Source: Verrucomicrobiota bacterium (lineage in GTDB: Bacteria > Verrucomicrobiota > Verrucomicrobiia > Opitutales > Opitutaceae). From it: a DNA stretch of 44,748 nt. How positions within the stretch are numbered: the stretch's first letter is position 1; the number at the start of each line of letters is the position of its first letter. Positions 42,601-44,748 of the stretch are shown here, piece by piece. A program made the position numbers and the translations under genes. The notes below the pieces were generated by a model. It did no database searches. It saw nothing but the letters and a program-made list of their open reading frames with translations, and had not been told where the DNA came from. The stretch spans positions 1-44,748 of the forward strand of contig JADKHC010000029.1 of NCBI GenBank assembly GCA_016721945.1, given 5' to 3'.

Positions 42601-44701
42601 CTCACTTTCCGCAGGCACCGGCGTCCTTGAATTCGATTTCAACACTTGGGGCTGGAGCATGAATTGGTTCGAGCTCAGCACACCTCTCGCGACGGGAAAT
42701 CACGCACCAACAATTACCAGCACAAAACCATCCACCATCGCCTGTAACGGAAGAAGCTCAGGCACTACTAAACTCACCGCCACCGACCAGGACAGTGGCG
42801 ACTCACTAAGCTGGTCGGTCATTTCACCGCCTAGCAACGGCACGGTCACGATCAGCACCAGCGGACTCGTGACGTATACGCCTGCCGCCAATTTTTCAGG
42901 AACGGACGCGCTGCTCACACAGGTTTCCGATGGTCGCGGCGGCGTGGACACAGCGAATGTCAACGTCACGATTACTGCGGCGAGCATCCCGCCAATCGTC
43001 ACCCTCGATACCTTAACCACCACTCCCACCCAAGGTGTTGGGGTTGTCTTAAGCAGCTCTGTTTCAATCAATGACGGCATCGTGGTTTCTGTCAGTTACT
43101 ACGCCAACGGTGTTCTCATCGGGACGAGTACCAACAACGCTGCTCGTTATGGCTATCTCTGGACGCCGAGCGCGACTGGCCCAGCGACGATAACGGCCGT
43201 CGCCACCGTCCTTTACAATGACCGAACCGCACCAACCACCCCAACTCTCCTAACGGGCGCAGCGACCTCGCCAACGGCGGTTATACTTTCCTGGACCGCC
43301 TCGACCGACCCCGTCGTCGCCAGCACCGCCACGGCAGGCGTATCCGGCTATCGGATATACCGCAACGGCGTGCAAATCAGCACCAGTACCGCGGTTTCGT
43401 ACTCCGACTCCGGTCTAACCGCCTCCACCGCCTACGCGTATTCCGTCTCCGCCTATGACGCCGTGGGCAACGCCTCCGGCCAATGTACCGCCATCAATGT
43501 CACCACCCAGGCCAGCGGCCCAGTGTCGAGCAACGTCTCAACCGTCGCCGAACTTGCCACCGCATTGACCACGGCCAATGCCAACCCAGCCGCCACCACC
43601 ACGATCACCCTGGCAGGCGGCACCTATGCATTGACAACCAGCTTGCCTAACTTGGCCGCCAACAACCTAACGCTGCGCGGCCCGACTTCGGGAGCGCCCG
43701 CCACCATCGACGGAACCAGCCTGGCCTCCGGCCCGATCCTCAACGTCACCGCCGATCAAGTCTTGATCGCCAGAATAACCTTTAGCAATGCCACAAGACA
43801 CGCAATCGCCATCCAGCCCGGCGCTGACTCTGGCCACATTACAAGCAACGCCTTCTCTGGTTCCACCACCGCCGCAATCTATGCGCAAGACTGCGCCAAC
43901 TGGACGATTACCGCCAACACCTTCCACACCATCGCAGGCACGACCGCCACAGCTGAACCCGCCATTCACTTCTACGGCGGCGCCCGCGACACCATCGTCA
44001 GCAACAATCTATTCCTGAACTGCGACCGCGCGATCACGCTGGGCAACGGCACGGCCTCGCTCCACACCGGCGGAAAAATCCGCAACAACTTCATTGCCGA
44101 TGTTCGGACCTCGGGCAGCTTCCCCGGACCAGCTATCAGCTTGGAGACGGCCGCTGGTTCCCAAGTGGACAACAACACACTGTATCTGGCTGGCCCCTAC
44201 GCCAACGCCATCGAGTGCAATTCGACAACCACCGGCGCTTTCGTCCGCAACAACCTCGCGTCCAAAGCCATTCCCGCCTCTGCCAGCACCAGCTTCGCAA
44301 CCAACACCACTAATGCCTCTGCTGCTTGGTTCGTCGATCCATCCGCCTGCGACCTGCACTTAAAGAGTGCCATCGCCGGAGTCGTCAACGCCGGCACCGC
44401 CATCTCCGACCTCACTGCCGATATCGACGGCGACCCGCGCCCGACCGGCGCATCCTTCGACCTCGGTGCCGACGAATACACCGGCTCCAGCTCGTCGAGC
44501 AGCTCTAGTTCATCCTCCAGCTCAAGTTCATCGAGCTCCAGCAGTTCGTCCTCCAGCAGTTCTTCCAGTTCGGGTGCCCCCTCGCCAGGCTCCGGCGGCG
44601 GTGGCGGCGGTGCCCCTGGCGACTGGTTTCTGATCGCCCTCTCGATGGCCGCGCTTGCCCGCTACAGAACCGAGCAAATCCGCAAAAACCGAAAACGCTA
44701 G
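39632..44701 (+). CDS. Second giant GH39-like glycosidase with CBM, FN3 and beta-helix modules, poly-Ser linker and GGGG-APS-WF tail
   Basis: 1689 residues from the ATG at 39632 (MKLAPFVRLLYLTVCVGFCAESFA, a signal peptide); the frame is open back to 39482 but that part overlaps the previous gene. Same module order as the gene at 29637: CBM4/9-like (NLIFNGSFELGTSGFE), beta domain, GH-A barrel with E471 in WEITNEPNIW and E581 in IWNSELYYL (110 residues apart, 111 in the paralogue), CBM6/35-like (about 867-1022), cadherin-like, Ig-like, FN3, beta-helix, 29 serines (1619-1647), GAPSPGSGGGGGGAPGDWF and a basic end. The core motif has G for S (APGDWF). Identity to the paralogue is moderate at the 5' side and about 97% at the 3' side. 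Confidence 0.85.
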   Translation: MKLAPFVRLLYLTVCVGFCAESFATDNLIFNGSFELGTSGFECNKYLRPSANPNMIYEGPVIDSTTSVSGTNSLKIPNHYSEAFNLFARNIVLKPSTKYTISLSMKSSVAALPVVIIICRDDWAFSGNNNGYPFKVGMTWQRFTLTFTTPATEMGNVPWIKCNFDETAPANDLWIDDFQINEGAVQAYQPSAELEVAVTTDKNLYEGTGSTAMASIDLLNSSARVVQGNITLQLNEEAGIAPYNVGVVPVTLQPGEHKTLQQPIALTRFGSFTLVPVMQVNAVASTLPAWFAAVGKYQKAQTHVDLSSTFCVGVNSGLGHSRWTGPAGTDSVRVMNGSPDELMALYVAMGCRLVRSWDVDTAFDWGTIEPTKGNPSYLYTDYVVNKFYDYGISLLPVVGSSWLIPTTPTASDPLLWPQWIIDESQVLDTTPYFKKLGKSLFLPLDASWRKYVSNLVNRYKGKITHWEITNEPNIWLPGGASQYVPYLQSAADVIHQADPTAKVVGFCSNGEFVNPNSSGIQFIKTGIAAPLNGLNAADVVSFHPYTDPTLGSFYPADVSIKTIQQAIAGTSKPATPIWNSELYYLADGIGSGVERVLRPQHVATRILTDLGEGVAQSTSVHDGALWRKTLNPDFDDDSFTSRRLPSSKFVAYNAFARLLEGATPKGKIAWSPASVCYVYEKNGKPVAACWIYRAVPDQAITLPTSFANTQVLDVFGNAIASTGGNFSIGQTPVYLIPPVGTTTADFIAALQAAPAPVVSITPVGVDTVGATVTLKAVVKPWPGRTISQVSFSIAGVDAGNGTFNTTNADWEVAYKTTTSGLLTVQATALDSAGHSSSGTAQFAVGGPLGTLGTYGNNGQPWAVPAGGSLRIEAENFDQGGEGLSFHDTDGQAGKWLGRDGGTAKEVDNNMSPEGPVVWGVLGGEWLRYTVNIPTTGVYNLRLRYANMLKSGYTSATVTIKWKGQVIASNVLVMPQTTDWNTFANLDITTSSLSAGTGVLEFDFNTWGWSMNWFELSTPLATGNHAPTITSTKPSTIACNGRSSGTTKLTATDQDSGDSLSWSVISPPSNGTVTISTSGLVTYTPAANFSGTDALLTQVSDGRGGVDTANVNVTITAASIPPIVTLDTLTTTPTQGVGVVLSSSVSINDGIVVSVSYYANGVLIGTSTNNAARYGYLWTPSATGPATITAVATVLYNDRTAPTTPTLLTGAATSPTAVILSWTASTDPVVASTATAGVSGYRIYRNGVQISTSTAVSYSDSGLTASTAYAYSVSAYDAVGNASGQCTAINVTTQASGPVSSNVSTVAELATALTTANANPAATTTITLAGGTYALTTSLPNLAANNLTLRGPTSGAPATIDGTSLASGPILNVTADQVLIARITFSNATRHAIAIQPGADSGHITSNAFSGSTTAAIYAQDCANWTITANTFHTIAGTTATAEPAIHFYGGARDTIVSNNLFLNCDRAITLGNGTASLHTGGKIRNNFIADVRTSGSFPGPAISLETAAGSQVDNNTLYLAGPYANAIECNSTTTGAFVRNNLASKAIPASASTSFATNTTNASAAWFVDPSACDLHLKSAIAGVVNAGTAISDLTADIDGDPRPTGASFDLGADEYTGSSSSSSSSSSSSSSSSSSSSSSSSSSSSSGAPSPGSGGGGGGAPGDWFLIALSMAALARYRTEQIRKNRKR
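44486..44698 (+). repeat. Tripartite C-terminal tail 6
   Basis: 29 Ser (44486-44572), GAPSPGS, six glycines, APGDWF, hydrophobic LIALSMAALAR, basic YRTEQIRKNRKR. The shortest serine run. Confidence 0.95.
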
Positions 44702-44705
44702 AATC

Positions 44706-44748
44706 ATGAGAACCCCAATTTACGCCCTCCTATCATGCCTGTCTTTGT
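44706..44748 (+). CDS. Start of a further gene with a signal-peptide-like N-terminus (partial)
   Basis: ATG at 44706, four nt after the previous stop, reads MRTPIYALLSCLSL before the window ends: one arginine followed by a hydrophobic stretch, as in a signal peptide. The tight spacing suggests a third gene in one operon with the two upstream, and continuation of the secreted-protein locus. Too short for any family call. Confidence 0.6.
   Translation, partial: MRTPIYALLSCLSL

Overview
The window looks like a chromosomal segment of a Verrucomicrobiota bacterium, most likely an Opitutaceae-like member. This is inferred from the GC-rich coding, the mostly weak Shine-Dalgarno signals, a GxxExxY gene bounded by inverted repeats, dense palindromic intergenic elements, and very large secreted polysaccharide-active proteins with serine linkers. 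No rRNA or other taxonomic marker is present, so the assignment is an inference.

Layout. 1-2944 (minus strand): NADH dehydrogenase I genes nuoB-C-D-E, with nuoE cut by the window edge and no nuoA ahead of nuoB. 3375-3464: tRNA-Ser(GGA). 3745-5613: a NIT-domain chemoreceptor. 5917-7347: glucuronate isomerase uxaC, divergent from a membrane-anchored helical-toroid protein and a small membrane protein. 9052-15558: an arginine cluster (argG, argF, argD, argB on minus; argJ divergent) interrupted between argF and argG by a GxxExxY gene lying between perfect 30-nt inverted repeats. 15787-23840: a uroporphyrinogen-decarboxylase-like protein, an EVE protein, an ECF sigma factor followed by a VWA protein with an anti-sigma-like N-terminus, a translationally coupled DUF898/M48 membrane pair, and purT.

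24067-44748 (plus strand): the most unusual part. Six consecutive secreted proteins (two GH39-like multidomain glycosidases, a GH30/GH39-like glycosidase, a parallel beta-helix protein, a heparinase II/III-like lyase and a beta-propeller-like protein) all end in the same three-part tail: an uninterrupted or nearly uninterrupted poly-serine run (29 to 69 residues), a Gly4-6 block followed by A-P-S/G-x-W-F, and a short hydrophobic stretch ending in a basic tail. A seventh gene with a signal-peptide-like start begins at the right edge. This looks like a surface-sorting address shared by one polysaccharide-degradation locus. No processing enzyme for it is encoded in the window. The closest idea I know is the GlyGly-CTERM/rhombosortase type of signal, but the A-P-S-x-W-F core is not one I recognise.

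Intergenic DNA carries several repeat families: triple heptads (CGCGAAT or CGCTAAT at 10-bp period) in inverted pairs, one pair holding the GxxExxY gene and one pair empty; five double-hairpin palindromes mostly located 3' of genes; and one purine/pyrimidine-asymmetric inverted repeat between argB and argD. Coordinates and residue numbers were worked out by hand from the sequence; all family assignments are by recognition, not by search.
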